A stretch of 42,884 nt of DNA from Sporosarcina sp. ZBG7A (GCF_000813425.1 NZ_JWIB01000009.1:1-42884), one strand, 5' to 3'; counted from the stretch's first letter, positions 33,047-41,733 are shown. A program made the numbers and translations. The notes: generated from the letters alone by a model not told the origin.

Positions 33047-33896
33047 TGCATTGAGTACGAACGCATTCATCGGTTGTGAAACAGTGTACGAAGATGCGAA
33101 AATCGTATTATTCGGTTCTCCATTTGACGGGACGACAAGTTTCAGACCTGGTACTCGTTTTGCCGGCCAAGCGATTCGTCCGGATTCATATGGCTTAGAG
33201 ACTTATTCCCCTTATTTGGATAAAGACCTAGAAGATGCTTGCGTTTTCGACGGCGGTGATTTGGAATTACCTTTCGGGAATACGGAGCGTGTCCTTCAAG
33301 AAATCGGAGCATACAGCGGTAAAGTATTAGGAGATGGTAAGAAGTTTCTCATGATCGGTGGCGAGCATTTAGTGAGCTTGCCATCTATCCGAGCGGCTTA
33401 TGACACATTCTCAAATCTTCACGTAATCCATATTGATGCACATACTGATTTACGTGAAGACTATATGGGAGAACCGCTCTCGCATGCATCCGTTATTCGT
33501 CGCTGCCATGACTTCCTTGGCGACGGACGGATTTTCCAGTTCGGAATCCGCTCTGGCTTGAAGAGTGAATTCGACTGGGCAAAGACGCATACACACTTGG
33601 AAAAGTTCACACTCGAGACGTTGCCTGAAGTAGTAAACTCATTGAAAGACGTTCCTGTATATGTAACGATCGACTTGGATGTGTTAGATCCTGGGACATT
33701 TCCTGGAACCGGTACACCTGAGCCTGGTGGCATTACGTATCGAGAATTACTTACGGCGATTGGACACCTTCAAACACTTGAAAACATCGTTGCGGCGGAC
33801 GTCGTTGAGCTGTCTCCACAATACGATCCGTCAGGTGCTTCGACTGCTGTTGCTTGTAAGACCATTCGTGAGATGCTACTGACGCTCGCAAAGTAA
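33036..33896 (+). CDS. speB: Agmatinase
   Basis: Mn-dependent ureohydrolase of 286 residues that converts agmatine to putrescine and urea. The dinuclear metal ligands are all visible: His111 (GGEH), Asp134/His136/Asp138 (IDAHTD) and Asp213/Asp215 (IDLDVLDP). The GTG at 33036 is used because GGAGG lies 9 bases before it inside speE; the TTG at 33030 is too close. The C-terminal PGTGTPEPGG segment is typical. Its position last in the operon completes arginine to putrescine for SpeE. A strong terminator follows. Confidence 0.93.
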   Translation: MKNNALSTNAFIGCETVYEDAKIVLFGSPFDGTTSFRPGTRFAGQAIRPDSYGLETYSPYLDKDLEDACVFDGGDLELPFGNTERVLQEIGAYSGKVLGDGKKFLMIGGEHLVSLPSIRAAYDTFSNLHVIHIDAHTDLREDYMGEPLSHASVIRRCHDFLGDGRIFQFGIRSGLKSEFDWAKTHTHLEKFTLETLPEVVNSLKDVPVYVTIDLDVLDPGTFPGTGTPEPGGITYRELLTAIGHLQTLENIVAADVVELSPQYDPSGASTAVACKTIREMLLTLAK

Positions 33897-33913
33897 TCTC
33901 TATATAATAGAAG

Positions 33914-33942
33914 AAAGCCGCCCCGATTGAGGGGCGGCTTTT
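33914..33942. terminator. Terminator of the metK-spe operon
   Basis: AAAGCCGCCCC / GGGGCGGCTTT GC-rich stem with a 6-base loop and T-tail; it can also act for the convergent MFS gene. Confidence 0.92.
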
Positions 33943-33951
33943 ACTTTTGAA

Positions 33952-35184
33952 TTAATTCAAGTCAACAGCAGGTGTGCTTACACTAGATGGATTTTCTTTC
34001 TGTGTATGTGACAGTGTCAACATGAAGATGAACGAGACACAGAACAGGATTGCAAGATAAATCATCGCAGCCGTCATATCATAGTGTTGTAAGATGTACC
34101 CGACTAGTATTGGTGAGAATCCACCGACAGCACGCCCGAAGTTGAAAATTGTATTCGTCGCGGTACTGCGGATTTCAACCGGGTAGAAACTGCTAATCAA
34201 GGCACCGTATCCTGCGAACATTCCGTTAGAGAAGAACCCAACGATTGCTCCGCCGATCAATACACCAGCGCTACCTGTTGCATAGCTGTAAAGGAACACA
34301 GCTATTGCCGATGCGATTAAGAAAAGACCGTATGCTTTTTTCGCACCAAGTCTGTCCATAATTTGCCCGAAGACGAGCATTCCTGCAATCATCCCGACCG
34401 CTGTACTAATCGTCCAGAGAGCAGAGCTTGAAACGGATAGTCCTTGTGATTGTTGCAACATTGATGGCAGCCAAATCATCAAGCCGTTGTAACCTGCGAT
34501 TTGGACAGTCGCCATCACTGCGAGTGTAACGGTGGTGAAAGCAATCCGAGGAGAAGCAACGAGCAAACGAAGTTTCCCTGCATTCTCTTTTTTCTTTTCG
34601 GCTTTTTTCAATTTCTGAGATTCGAGCCATTCAGGAGATTCGTCTAAATTACGACGCACGATGAATGCGAAGATGACTGGGATGATTCCGACGAAGAACA
34701 ATGCTCTCCAACCGAACGCTGGTAAAATAAGCGCACTTAGCAGAGCAGCTAAGATTACACCGTATTGAGCCCCAACACTAACATATGAAGATGCGCGGCC
34801 TTGTTTGTTTTTCGGCCATGCTTCAGCAACGAGCGCCATACCGATTCCGTACTCTCCGCCAGCACCAAGTCCAGCGATGAAGCGATAGATGTAAATTTGT
34901 TCAATGTTCGTAGCAAGTCCAGTGAGGGCTGTGCCAATTGCGAACAATAGAATACTGTAGGTGAACACTTTAACGCGTCCAAATTTATCTGCTAAAATCC
35001 CGAAGAGCACGCCTCCGACAAGCATACCGATATTCGTGACAGACGAGATCATACCGCCTGTTGCAAAGTCGATGCCAAAGTCCGCAATGATCATCGTCAT
35101 TGCGAAGGAAATGAACATAATATCCATGCCTTCCAGGGTAAGACCAGCGACCGAAGCCACCACCGTTTTCTTTTGATAATTCAT
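33952..35184 (-). CDS. MFS metabolite transporter under PyrR-type attenuation
   Basis: Proton-coupled 12-TM importer-type MFS protein of 410 residues, similar to the aromatic-acid/metabolite:H+ symporter groups. Features are an acidic TM1 (LEGMDIMFISFAM), motif A GILADKFGRVKV after TM2, RFIAGLGAGGEYGIG in TM4, and the RRNLDESPEWL loop after TM6. The start at 35184 has AAGGCGGAA about 9 bases upstream. The leader carries a PyrR-binding motif and attenuator, so transcription is expected to fall when UMP is plentiful. A pyrimidine precursor such as orotate, dihydroorotate or uracil is therefore a candidate substrate; this is inferred from regulation only, as the family alone does not tell. Confidence 0.8.
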   Translation of the reverse strand: MNYQKKTVVASVAGLTLEGMDIMFISFAMTMIIADFGIDFATGGMISSVTNIGMLVGGVLFGILADKFGRVKVFTYSILLFAIGTALTGLATNIEQIYIYRFIAGLGAGGEYGIGMALVAEAWPKNKQGRASSYVSVGAQYGVILAALLSALILPAFGWRALFFVGIIPVIFAFIVRRNLDESPEWLESQKLKKAEKKKENAGKLRLLVASPRIAFTTVTLAVMATVQIAGYNGLMIWLPSMLQQSQGLSVSSSALWTISTAVGMIAGMLVFGQIMDRLGAKKAYGLFLIASAIAVFLYSYATGSAGVLIGGAIVGFFSNGMFAGYGALISSFYPVEIRSTATNTIFNFGRAVGGFSPILVGYILQHYDMTAAMIYLAILFCVSFIFMLTLSHTQKENPSSVSTPAVDLN

Positions 35185-35319
35185 CGTAAGTTCCGCCTTC
35201 CTATTGTAGGGTGTTGCTCAACGTAAGAAGAATGGAACCGTTATTCACAGCGATTGCCATCCTCTTTTTGCGTCTCACAGAACGCTAATTAAAAGAGTGC
35301 GCAGTAGTTAAATGTGCAC
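35185..35319. other. Untranslated stretch between attenuator and MFS gene
   Basis: About 135 bases of leader after the attenuator terminator; no further element recognised. Confidence 0.4.
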
Positions 35320-35357
35320 AAAAAATGCCCTCACCGTCTAAGAGGACAGTAAGGGCA
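35320..35357 (-). terminator. Attenuator terminator of the MFS leader
   Basis: On the minus strand TGCCCTTACTGTC / GACGGTGAGGGCA forms a 13-bp stem (two G-U pairs) with a 6-base loop followed by six Ts, about 135 bases ahead of the start codon. Confidence 0.9.
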
Positions 35358-35433
35358 AAGTACGACAAATCACATGAGACGCAGCAGAGCCAGTCTCACA
35401 ATCCGGTACCCTTTCCGGCCTCTCTGGACCGTG
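35358..35433 (-). promoter_or_regulatory. PyrR-binding loop and antiterminator
   Basis: The minus strand carries GGTCCAGAGAGGCC (35430-35417), matching the PyrR-binding consensus of Bacillus pyr leaders (UCCAGAGAGGC-type loop), inside a hairpin closed by CGGT/ACCG. Downstream, AAGGG-TAC can pair with GTA-CTTTG-CCCTT and TGAGAC with GTCTCA, giving an antiterminator that overlaps both the PyrR hairpin and the terminator. This is the three-state switch of pyr operons: PyrR plus UMP stabilises the first hairpin and termination follows. Confidence 0.85.
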
Positions 35434-35458
35434 TTAAAGGAGCAATTTAATTGTTTTT

Positions 35459-35487
35459 ATCCTACCAGAAGAAATTTAGTTGTACAA
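35459..35487 (-). promoter_or_regulatory. Sigma-A promoter of the MFS leader
   Basis: Minus strand TTGTAC (35487-35482), 17-base spacer, TAGGAT (35464-35459); start near 35452, just ahead of the PyrR-binding hairpin. Confidence 0.65.
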
Positions 35488-35558
35488 GATATTTTTTCTG
35501 GAAACAGTAATGTTGGAGTTTTCGATTAATAATTTTAAAAGCATGAGGTTGCGATTAG

Positions 35559-35567
35559 TGATATAAT
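35559..35567 (+). promoter_or_regulatory. Extended -10 promoter of the permease gene
   Basis: TGATATAAT is an extended -10 element with a perfect TATAAT (35562-35567), 36 bases before the permease start; no good -35 is needed in this class. Confidence 0.55.
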
Positions 35568-35602
35568 TATTCAGTTGTTCATTTTTTACTGGAGGTTATA
35601 TT

Positions 35603-36667
35603 ATGAATAAGACAGAAGCACATCACCAAGGTCACTCTAAAAGAGTTCTTCTATATAGTTTAACCTTTTTAGCAATTGCTATCATTGGTCTTACTTACGT
35701 CAAATGGATGCCATATTTGGACAAAAGCATCACTGCTTTTTCTACACATTCCATAGGGGATTCAATCTTAGGATCGGATCCTGGTAAAGCAGAATCCGCT
35801 TCTTTTGCAGGGGCATGGGATTATGCAGTAACGTACTTTGCTGCTGTATGGAAAGCTGCAGTACTCGGAATTCTCTTAGGCTCATTATTGCAAGTACTTC
35901 TTCCAGCGAATTGGCTCATCCGTGTACTTGGTAAAACTTCGTTTGCAAGTACAGCTGCTGGCGGACTTGCTGCAGTGCCGGGGATGATGTGCACGTGTTG
36001 TGCAGCCCCTGTAGCCGTAGGACTTCGCAAAAAGAATGTTTCTGTTGGTGCAGCGCTTGCATTTTGGATAGGAAATCCAACTTTAAATCCAGCGGCACTT
36101 GTGTTCATGACATTTGTGTTGTCGTGGAAATTCACAGCGCTTCGGTTAGTGTTTGGACTTATTTTGACGTTTGGCGTGAGTTATCTAGCGAATCGTTTCG
36201 CACCTGCTGTAAACCCGGTAGATACGGAAAAACTATTGCAACAAGCGGCTGAAGAAGAACAAGGTTCGTTCCTTATGCGCTGGCTTAAGAGCCTAGGGAA
36301 AATGACGCTGTTCATATTACCGGCGTACTTCCTATCTGTTTTGTTGATGGGGGCAGTGAAAGGCTGGTTGTTCCCTCAATTGGGTGAAGCGACTGGAAGT
36401 TCAATTCTTTTACTAGTGCTTGTTGCAATTGGCGGTATGTTGTTCGTCATTCCGACAGCTGCAGAAATTCCTATCATCCAGACATTCATGGCATATGGAA
36501 TGGGTGGTGGACCAGCAGCGGCGTTGTTGTTAACATTGCCAGCAGTCAGTTTGCCATCATTACTACTCGTTTCAAAGTCATTCCCGAAACGCGTACTTGT
36601 CTTCGTCAGTGTATCTGTCGTTGTGCTAGGCGTTGTTGCAGGAATTGTAGGGAATTATATACTGTGA
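35603..36667 (+). CDS. DUF318/YraQ-type permease
   Basis: Integral membrane protein of 354 residues with about eight to ten hydrophobic helices, belonging to the putative permease family (UPF0718, YraQ/YcgR). Two similar halves contain glycine/proline motifs typical of the family: AAVPGMMCTCCAAPVAVGLR with its CTCC cluster, WIGNPTLNPAAL, and later VIPTAAEIPIIQ. Substrate is unknown; some relatives are linked to metals or oxyanions such as arsenic, and the CTCC cluster could contact soft metals, but this is speculative. The ATG at 35603 has TGGAGG 8 bases upstream. Single-gene unit with a terminator. Confidence 0.82.
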   Translation: MNKTEAHHQGHSKRVLLYSLTFLAIAIIGLTYVKWMPYLDKSITAFSTHSIGDSILGSDPGKAESASFAGAWDYAVTYFAAVWKAAVLGILLGSLLQVLLPANWLIRVLGKTSFASTAAGGLAAVPGMMCTCCAAPVAVGLRKKNVSVGAALAFWIGNPTLNPAALVFMTFVLSWKFTALRLVFGLILTFGVSYLANRFAPAVNPVDTEKLLQQAAEEEQGSFLMRWLKSLGKMTLFILPAYFLSVLLMGAVKGWLFPQLGEATGSSILLLVLVAIGGMLFVIPTAAEIPIIQTFMAYGMGGGPAAALLLTLPAVSLPSLLLVSKSFPKRVLVFVSVSVVVLGVVAGIVGNYIL

Positions 36668-36670
36668 AGC

Positions 36671-36709
36671 AAAAAGGACCGTCTCCAATAGGAAACGGTT
36701 CTTTTTTTG
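36671..36709 (+). terminator. Intrinsic terminator after the permease
   Basis: AAAAAGGACCGT / ACGGTTCTTTTT stem with inner TCC/GGA pairing and a long T-tract. Confidence 0.85.
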
Positions 36710-36794
36710 ATGAACAGCACCAAAAATCCTCAATCAAGCTCGTGTCTGTAGGGTATGATACACTCGCTTCAAAGACTAGTAGGAGGGATTTTGG

Positions 36795-37496
36795 ATGAAA
36801 CAATTGATAGGGAAAACGGCAATTGTTACAGGGGCAAGTAGTGGGATTGGCTCAGGTATTGCGAAGGAACTTGCGGAACAGGGAGCAAACGTTGTTCTTG
36901 CCGCACGCAACGAAGAAAAATTAAATGAATTAGCAAAACAACTACAAAATGACGGCGGCTCAGTGCTTGTTGTGAAGACAGACGTATCTAGCCAATCAGA
37001 CGTAGAAGCACTCGCTACTAAAGCGAAGGATGCATTTGGCGGCGTCGATATTTACGTCAACAATGCGGGGCAAGTACTTACTGCGGAAGTACGTTCCGGT
37101 AAAACGGAAGAATGGGAGCAAATGATTGACGTGAACATAAAAGGCGTTTTGTTCGGCATCAATGCTGTTCTGCCATCTATGCTTGAAAAAGGTGCCGGCC
37201 ATCTTATTAATATCGCCTCTGTTTCTGCAACAGAAGTGACGAAAACAAGTACAGTCTATAGCGCTACTAAATTTGCAGTACGTGCAATCTCTATGGGACT
37301 TGAAAAAGAACTCGCAAAAACAGGTGTCCGCGTCACCAACATCTCACCTGGAATGGTCGATACTCGATTAGGTGAACAATACGATTGGGGCGACCGCAAG
37401 AAACTTCAAACAGCAGACATCGCGAAAGCAGTTGTCTATGCTGTGACTCAGCCGGACTATGTCAATGTCAACGAGATTACAATACGTCCTGTTTAA
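36795..37496 (+). CDS. Short-chain dehydrogenase/reductase
   Basis: Classical SDR of 233 residues acting with NAD(P). The cofactor motif is TGASSGIG near residue 13, NNAG lies in the middle of the fold, and the catalytic Ser-Tyr-Lys is seen in IASVSA and YSATK. The final ITIRPV is typical of the YdfG/serine-dehydrogenase-like group. The Arg after the second beta strand (AARNEEK) suggests NADP preference. ATG at 36795 with AGGAGGG upstream. Substrate unknown. Ends at a bidirectional terminator shared with the fructose operon. Confidence 0.88.
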   Translation: MKQLIGKTAIVTGASSGIGSGIAKELAEQGANVVLAARNEEKLNELAKQLQNDGGSVLVVKTDVSSQSDVEALATKAKDAFGGVDIYVNNAGQVLTAEVRSGKTEEWEQMIDVNIKGVLFGINAVLPSMLEKGAGHLINIASVSATEVTKTSTVYSATKFAVRAISMGLEKELAKTGVRVTNISPGMVDTRLGEQYDWGDRKKLQTADIAKAVVYAVTQPDYVNVNEITIRPV

Positions 37497-37499
37497 CAG

Positions 37500-37538
37500 A
37501 AAAAGCCGACTCCGCAACACGCGAAGTCGGCTTTTTTC
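37500..37538. terminator. Bidirectional terminator
   Basis: AAAAAGCCGACT / AGTCGGCTTTTT with an inner CGC/GCG extension; A and T tracts on both sides, between the SDR gene and fruA. Confidence 0.93.
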
Positions 37539-37541
37539 AGT

Positions 37542-39437
37542 TTAAGACGTAACTGGTTTCTTCAAAAGTCCCAGTAAAATTGCGGACACGATTGAACCGA
37601 TAATCACTGCAAGCAAGTAGAGCATCCAACTGCCTTCCACGAGTGGGAAAACAAAGAGTCCACCGTGTGGAGCCCGCAATCCAATATTGAATGCCATCGA
37701 CAGACCACCAGCAATACCAGCACCGGCCATCACAGATGGAATGACACGGAGTGGATCCGCTGCAGCAAATGGGATGGCTCCTTCTGTAATGAACGACAAG
37801 CCCATAATGTAATTCACTTTACCTGCTTCTCGCTGTTGAAGAGAATACTTGTTTCTGAATACAGTTGTTGAAATCGCAATGGCGAGAGGGGGAACCATGC
37901 CGGCCGCCATGATCGCTGCCATCGGTTCATACACGCCACTTGCGAGTAATCCTGTACCAAACAAGTAAGCCGCTTTGTTAATAGGTCCGCCCATGTCGAT
38001 TGCCATCATCAGACCAAGGACAATTCCAAGAAAGACCGCGTTACCCGTTCCAAGACCAGTCAGTAAGTTGGAAATACCAGTATTGAGTGCACTAAATGGC
38101 GTATTCACTACATAATGCATAATGAGCCCTGTACCCGCGATTCCAAGTAATGGATACAGTAAAATCGTCTTGATTCCATCGAGAGAAGGGGGGAGCGATG
38201 AGAGCCATTTTTTCAAACCGACAACTAAATAGCCTCCAAGGAATCCAGCAATAATTCCGCCCAGGAACCCTGCTCCACTTGTAGCAGCCATTAATCCACC
38301 GACCATACCTGGGGCAAATCCTGGTCGATCTGCAATACTGAGAGCGATGAAACCAGCTAGAACAGGAACCATTAACGCAAATGCATTCCCGCCACCAATG
38401 AGATTCAAGGCAGCTGCAAACGAATTATAAGTTGGATCATCTGGATTAGATGAATTCGGTCCGAACAAGAATCCGAGTGCAATGAGAATTCCGCCACCTA
38501 TTACAAAAGGAAGCATGTTCGACACACCACTCATCAAATGTTTGTAAATCGCAGACCCAATTCCTTTAGACGATGGTGATTCATCGCCAGCTTCTGAAGT
38601 ACCATCTGAACCACCTTTATAAACAGGTGCATCTTGTTTCACTGCACGGTCTAGCAATTCCTTCGGTTTTCGGATTCCTTCCGCAACAGGAACTTCAATG
38701 ACATGTTTTCCAGCAAAACGTCCCATCGAGACATTCGTATCTGCCGCAACAATGACAGCCGTCGCACGTTCAATATCCTCAGCAGTTAACACGTTTTGAG
38801 CGCCACCCGATCCGTTCGTTTCAACTTTGAATGGGATTCCAAGTTCCGCAGCTTTGTTTTTCAGTGAATCCGCAGACATATACGTATGCGCGATCCCTGT
38901 CGGACATGCAGTTACAGCGACTACATACGGTTTAGATGAATCGACCGAGGGTGGTGGTGTAGCAGGAGAGGATTCTTCATCTGGCTGGTCGTGTGCGTCA
39001 ATCAGGGACAAAATCTCTTCCTTCGATGAAGCCGCGAGCAGCTGTTTACGCACATCTTCATTCATAAGAACCGTCGATAACCGTGCTAGCGCTTTCAAAT
39101 GCATTCGGTTGGCGCCATCTTCAGCGGCAATCATGAAGAATAAATGTGCAGGTTGACCATCCAGAGATTCGTACTCAGCGCCGACCTCAGATCGTCCAAA
39201 TGCGATGGCGGGCACTTTTACAGCACTTGTTTTAGCATGGGGAATAGCGACCCCATCACCAATACCAGTAGTGCTTTGAGACTCTCGGTTTAATATGGCT
39301 TCTTTGAAAGCACGTGGATCATTCAGTTTGCCTGCCCGATCGAGCACATTGACCAGTTCATCGATGACTGAGGGCTTATCAGTTCCTTGCAGTCCAAGTA
39401 AAATTGTATCAGCTGTCAACAATTCGGTAATTCTCAT
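37542..39437 (-). CDS. fruA: PTS fructose-specific EIIABC
   Basis: Imports fructose and phosphorylates it to fructose-1-phosphate. Domains run EIIA (about 1-150, phospho-His67 in IPHAKT), an acidic/proline linker, EIIB (about 170-265, phospho-Cys178 in TACPTGIAHTYM), a second linker, and the EIIC membrane domain (about 300-631, with GFAPGMVGGLMA and the ITEGAIPFAAADP signature). At 631 residues it is full length. The ATG at 39437 overlaps the fruK stop (ATGA), with GGAGGGAACG just upstream. Third gene of fruR-fruK-fruA. Confidence 0.95.
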   Translation of the reverse strand: MRITELLTADTILLGLQGTDKPSVIDELVNVLDRAGKLNDPRAFKEAILNRESQSTTGIGDGVAIPHAKTSAVKVPAIAFGRSEVGAEYESLDGQPAHLFFMIAAEDGANRMHLKALARLSTVLMNEDVRKQLLAASSKEEILSLIDAHDQPDEESSPATPPPSVDSSKPYVVAVTACPTGIAHTYMSADSLKNKAAELGIPFKVETNGSGGAQNVLTAEDIERATAVIVAADTNVSMGRFAGKHVIEVPVAEGIRKPKELLDRAVKQDAPVYKGGSDGTSEAGDESPSSKGIGSAIYKHLMSGVSNMLPFVIGGGILIALGFLFGPNSSNPDDPTYNSFAAALNLIGGGNAFALMVPVLAGFIALSIADRPGFAPGMVGGLMAATSGAGFLGGIIAGFLGGYLVVGLKKWLSSLPPSLDGIKTILLYPLLGIAGTGLIMHYVVNTPFSALNTGISNLLTGLGTGNAVFLGIVLGLMMAIDMGGPINKAAYLFGTGLLASGVYEPMAAIMAAGMVPPLAIAISTTVFRNKYSLQQREAGKVNYIMGLSFITEGAIPFAAADPLRVIPSVMAGAGIAGGLSMAFNIGLRAPHGGLFVFPLVEGSWMLYLLAVIIGSIVSAILLGLLKKPVTS

Positions 39438-40363
39438 TGTTCGTTCCCTCCTTCTAATGGTGTCACTACGACTTGAGGTAGCAACAAGTCAACTTGTTGT
39501 TGTGTACACAAACGATCGGAAAACGCCGTGGCACTACCGGAAGCAATACTCAGTTTAAATGCTTGTTCAATAGGTTCATCTTTTTCAAGTGCCGCGAGAA
39601 ATCCTGCAACCATCGAATCTCCAGCTCCAACAGATCCTTGAACTGTGCCCTTAGGTGCATTTGCGATGAGTGAAATAGACTCGCTTACGTACACCGCACC
39701 ATCGCCAGCAAGAGACACAATTACTTGTTCGGCACCAAGGCGGACAAGCGTTTTTGCATGTTTTACTGCATCTTGTAAGGAGTTTACTTCAGCACCAACC
39801 ATCTCACCCAGTTCATGATGATTCGGTTTAATGAGAAACGGACGGTAGGGTAAGGTCTTCAACAAAGAAGCCCCTTCAGCGTCGACGACAAAACGAATAC
39901 CTGACTTGCTGCATAACCGTGCAAATTGTTCATAGGTGTCTTCAGGAAGCGAAGAAGGGATACTTCCAGATAGTACGAGTACATCATGGATTCCTAAGTT
40001 TTTGACTTGGGCTTTCAATTTTTCAAAGCGGAGAGAGTCAATAGTAGGTCCAGCAGCATTCACTTCTGTTTCTTCAGCAGCCCGTAATTTCACGTTCACC
40101 CGTGTCTCTCCCTCGACAACTATGAAATTTGTAGAAACGCCAGCTTTTTGGAGTAACCGCTCAATTTCCTGTCCAGTAAACCCTCCAGTGAAACCAAGAG
40201 CGCTACTAGGAACACCTAACGTCGTCAATACTTGTGAGACATTAATGCCTTTACCACCAGCTAAAAAGTGATCTGAAGCTGAACGATTTAACGCACCAAG
40301 TGAAAGGGAATCGAGAGTGAGTAAGTAATCCAGTGAAGGATTCAATGTCACTGTATAGATCAT
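39434..40363 (-). CDS. fruK: 1-phosphofructokinase
   Basis: PfkB-family kinase of 309 residues that converts fructose-1-phosphate to fructose-1,6-bisphosphate. The N-terminal TVTLNPSLDY and AGGKGINVSQVL segments and the C-terminal catalytic GAGDSMVAGF (Asp is the base) are those of FruK/LacC. It overlaps fruR at its start and fruA at its end by 4 bases each (ATGA), so the three are translationally coupled. Confidence 0.95.
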   Translation of the reverse strand: MIYTVTLNPSLDYLLTLDSLSLGALNRSASDHFLAGGKGINVSQVLTTLGVPSSALGFTGGFTGQEIERLLQKAGVSTNFIVVEGETRVNVKLRAAEETEVNAAGPTIDSLRFEKLKAQVKNLGIHDVLVLSGSIPSSLPEDTYEQFARLCSKSGIRFVVDAEGASLLKTLPYRPFLIKPNHHELGEMVGAEVNSLQDAVKHAKTLVRLGAEQVIVSLAGDGAVYVSESISLIANAPKGTVQGSVGAGDSMVAGFLAALEKDEPIEQAFKLSIASGSATAFSDRLCTQQQVDLLLPQVVVTPLEGGNEQ

Positions 40364-41109
40364 ACGTCCATCACCTTCAATTTCGTATTAGTTGGAAATG
40401 CTTGTAAAGATTCGGAACTCTCACTTGTTGTTACAACGATTGCTTGTGTTAAGTCTGCGAACTGCGCAAAGGCAACTTCTTGAAATTTGGAATGGTCCGC
40501 CAAAATATAGGCTTCTCTTGATAATTGAATCGCCAGTTCTTTTATTTGTGCTTCTTCTTCATCAGGTGTGGTAAATCCGTAATCCGGATGAATGCCGTTG
40601 ACACCTAAAAAACACTTATCAAACCGGTAGTGTTGCAGACTATGAACAGCGCCTCTACCAATTAAAGCTTTGGTGGAAGGTTTTGCAATGCCGCCCGTGA
40701 GAATCGTTTTGCATCCACGTGCAAGTAGGGCATCTGTATGAGAGATTCCATTTGTCACCACAATGATTGATGGCGGAAGAAAGGGAATCATTTCAAACAC
40801 GGTAGAACCGGCATCTAAATAGACGGTATCGCCTTCTTCAATTAGTGCAGCGGCCGCTTGACCGATTTGTTGTTTTGTTTGAAGGTTTTTAGATGTTTTT
40901 TCAGACATCGAAGACTCCTGCAATTTTCCTTGTAGCTTTGCTGCGCCACCGTGAATTCGTTTCAGTTTCTTTTGACGCTCCAATTCTATTAAATCCCGTC
41001 GGATAGTTGACTCTGAAGAACCTGTCTCAGTCGCTATGTCTTGTAAACGTACAGTTTGATTGTGTTGTAACATCTTCAAGATAAGATGATGACGTTCGGT
41101 TTCTAACAT
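40360..41109 (-). CDS. fruR: DeoR-family regulator of the fructose operon
   Basis: Repressor of 249 residues with a DeoR helix-turn-helix (about 5-57, VRLQDIATETGSSESTIRRDL) and a sugar-phosphate-binding C-terminal domain (DAGSTVFEM, LTGG, GVNGI and the ADHSKF motif). In relatives fructose-1-phosphate relieves repression. The start at 41109 has AAGGAGGGA 6 bases upstream. First gene of the operon, so it is expected to be autoregulated through the repeats upstream of its promoter. Confidence 0.93.
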   Translation of the reverse strand: MLETERHHLILKMLQHNQTVRLQDIATETGSSESTIRRDLIELERQKKLKRIHGGAAKLQGKLQESSMSEKTSKNLQTKQQIGQAAAALIEEGDTVYLDAGSTVFEMIPFLPPSIIVVTNGISHTDALLARGCKTILTGGIAKPSTKALIGRGAVHSLQHYRFDKCFLGVNGIHPDYGFTTPDEEEAQIKELAIQLSREAYILADHSKFQEVAFAQFADLTQAIVVTTSESSESLQAFPTNTKLKVMDV

Positions 41110-41142
41110 CGGAATCCCTCCTTAACCAATCTTGTTATCTTC

Positions 41143-41171
41143 ATCATATACCTAGAGTATTCTGATATCAA
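41143..41171 (-). promoter_or_regulatory. Sigma-A promoter of fruRKA
   Basis: Minus strand TTGATA (41171-41166), 17-base spacer, TATGAT (41148-41143). Confidence 0.7.
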
Positions 41172-41177
41172 TCAAAA

Positions 41178-41208
41178 CATTCCAAAACCATTCAAAAACA
41201 TTCAATAA
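41178..41208. promoter_or_regulatory. Three phased repeats, candidate FruR operator
   Basis: CATTC followed by an A-rich run occurs at 41178, 41189 and 41199, i.e. at 10-11 base spacing on one DNA face (TGAATG-type repeats on the minus strand). They lie directly upstream of the fruR -35, as DeoR-family operators often do. Confidence 0.55.
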
Positions 41209-41733
41209 TAACAGAGTGGGTATTTCAAAGTAATTATTTCCTAATCCGAAGTAATTATTGACCGCTCTATTGTGCTTTGTTAAAATAAAGTGTCTTATCG
41301 ACAATGTTCGACATGGAATTTTTAGTTTTCTATAGTGTTTTCGCAAACAGCTAACAGGATATACTATAGATATTGCTGACTAGCAGTTAGCTGTATGATC
41401 AAGTTCACAGTAAAAAAATTTTGCCTTCGATTATTTGTTATGGGATTGGGATATAACTGAGGATGTGAAATAACCTGCATCCATCGCTATGACAAACTCC
41501 TTGCATACGTGCAAAGAGCCTAGAAAATTCTTTTCAAATCAAGGTACCTATTCCTTAACAAGGGACAATTAGGAAGCAACTATCTCTTTTGCCTTGGAGT
41601 AGGGCACGTTACTAACAATGGTGGTTAGAAATCAGCAGCAATGGTCGACCACTTGAACTGCGGTTTGCTGTAACTAGTCATTTGCACCGTCAACTAGGCG
41701 GTAGTCTTTCAAATTGGAAAGGGGATAAAAGAC
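41209..41733. other. Long intergenic region before tatA
   Basis: About 520 bases without a gene. Several small hairpins can be drawn: GGATG/CATCC (about 41460-41482), CTCCTTGCA-TACG-TGCAAAGAG (about 41490-41511), CTAAC/GTTAG (about 41613-41629) and a palindrome TGGTCGACCA (about 41642-41651), plus CAGCAA/TTGCTG at longer range. No terminator T-tract follows them. It may be a long tatA leader, but I do not recognise an RNA family. Confidence 0.35.
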
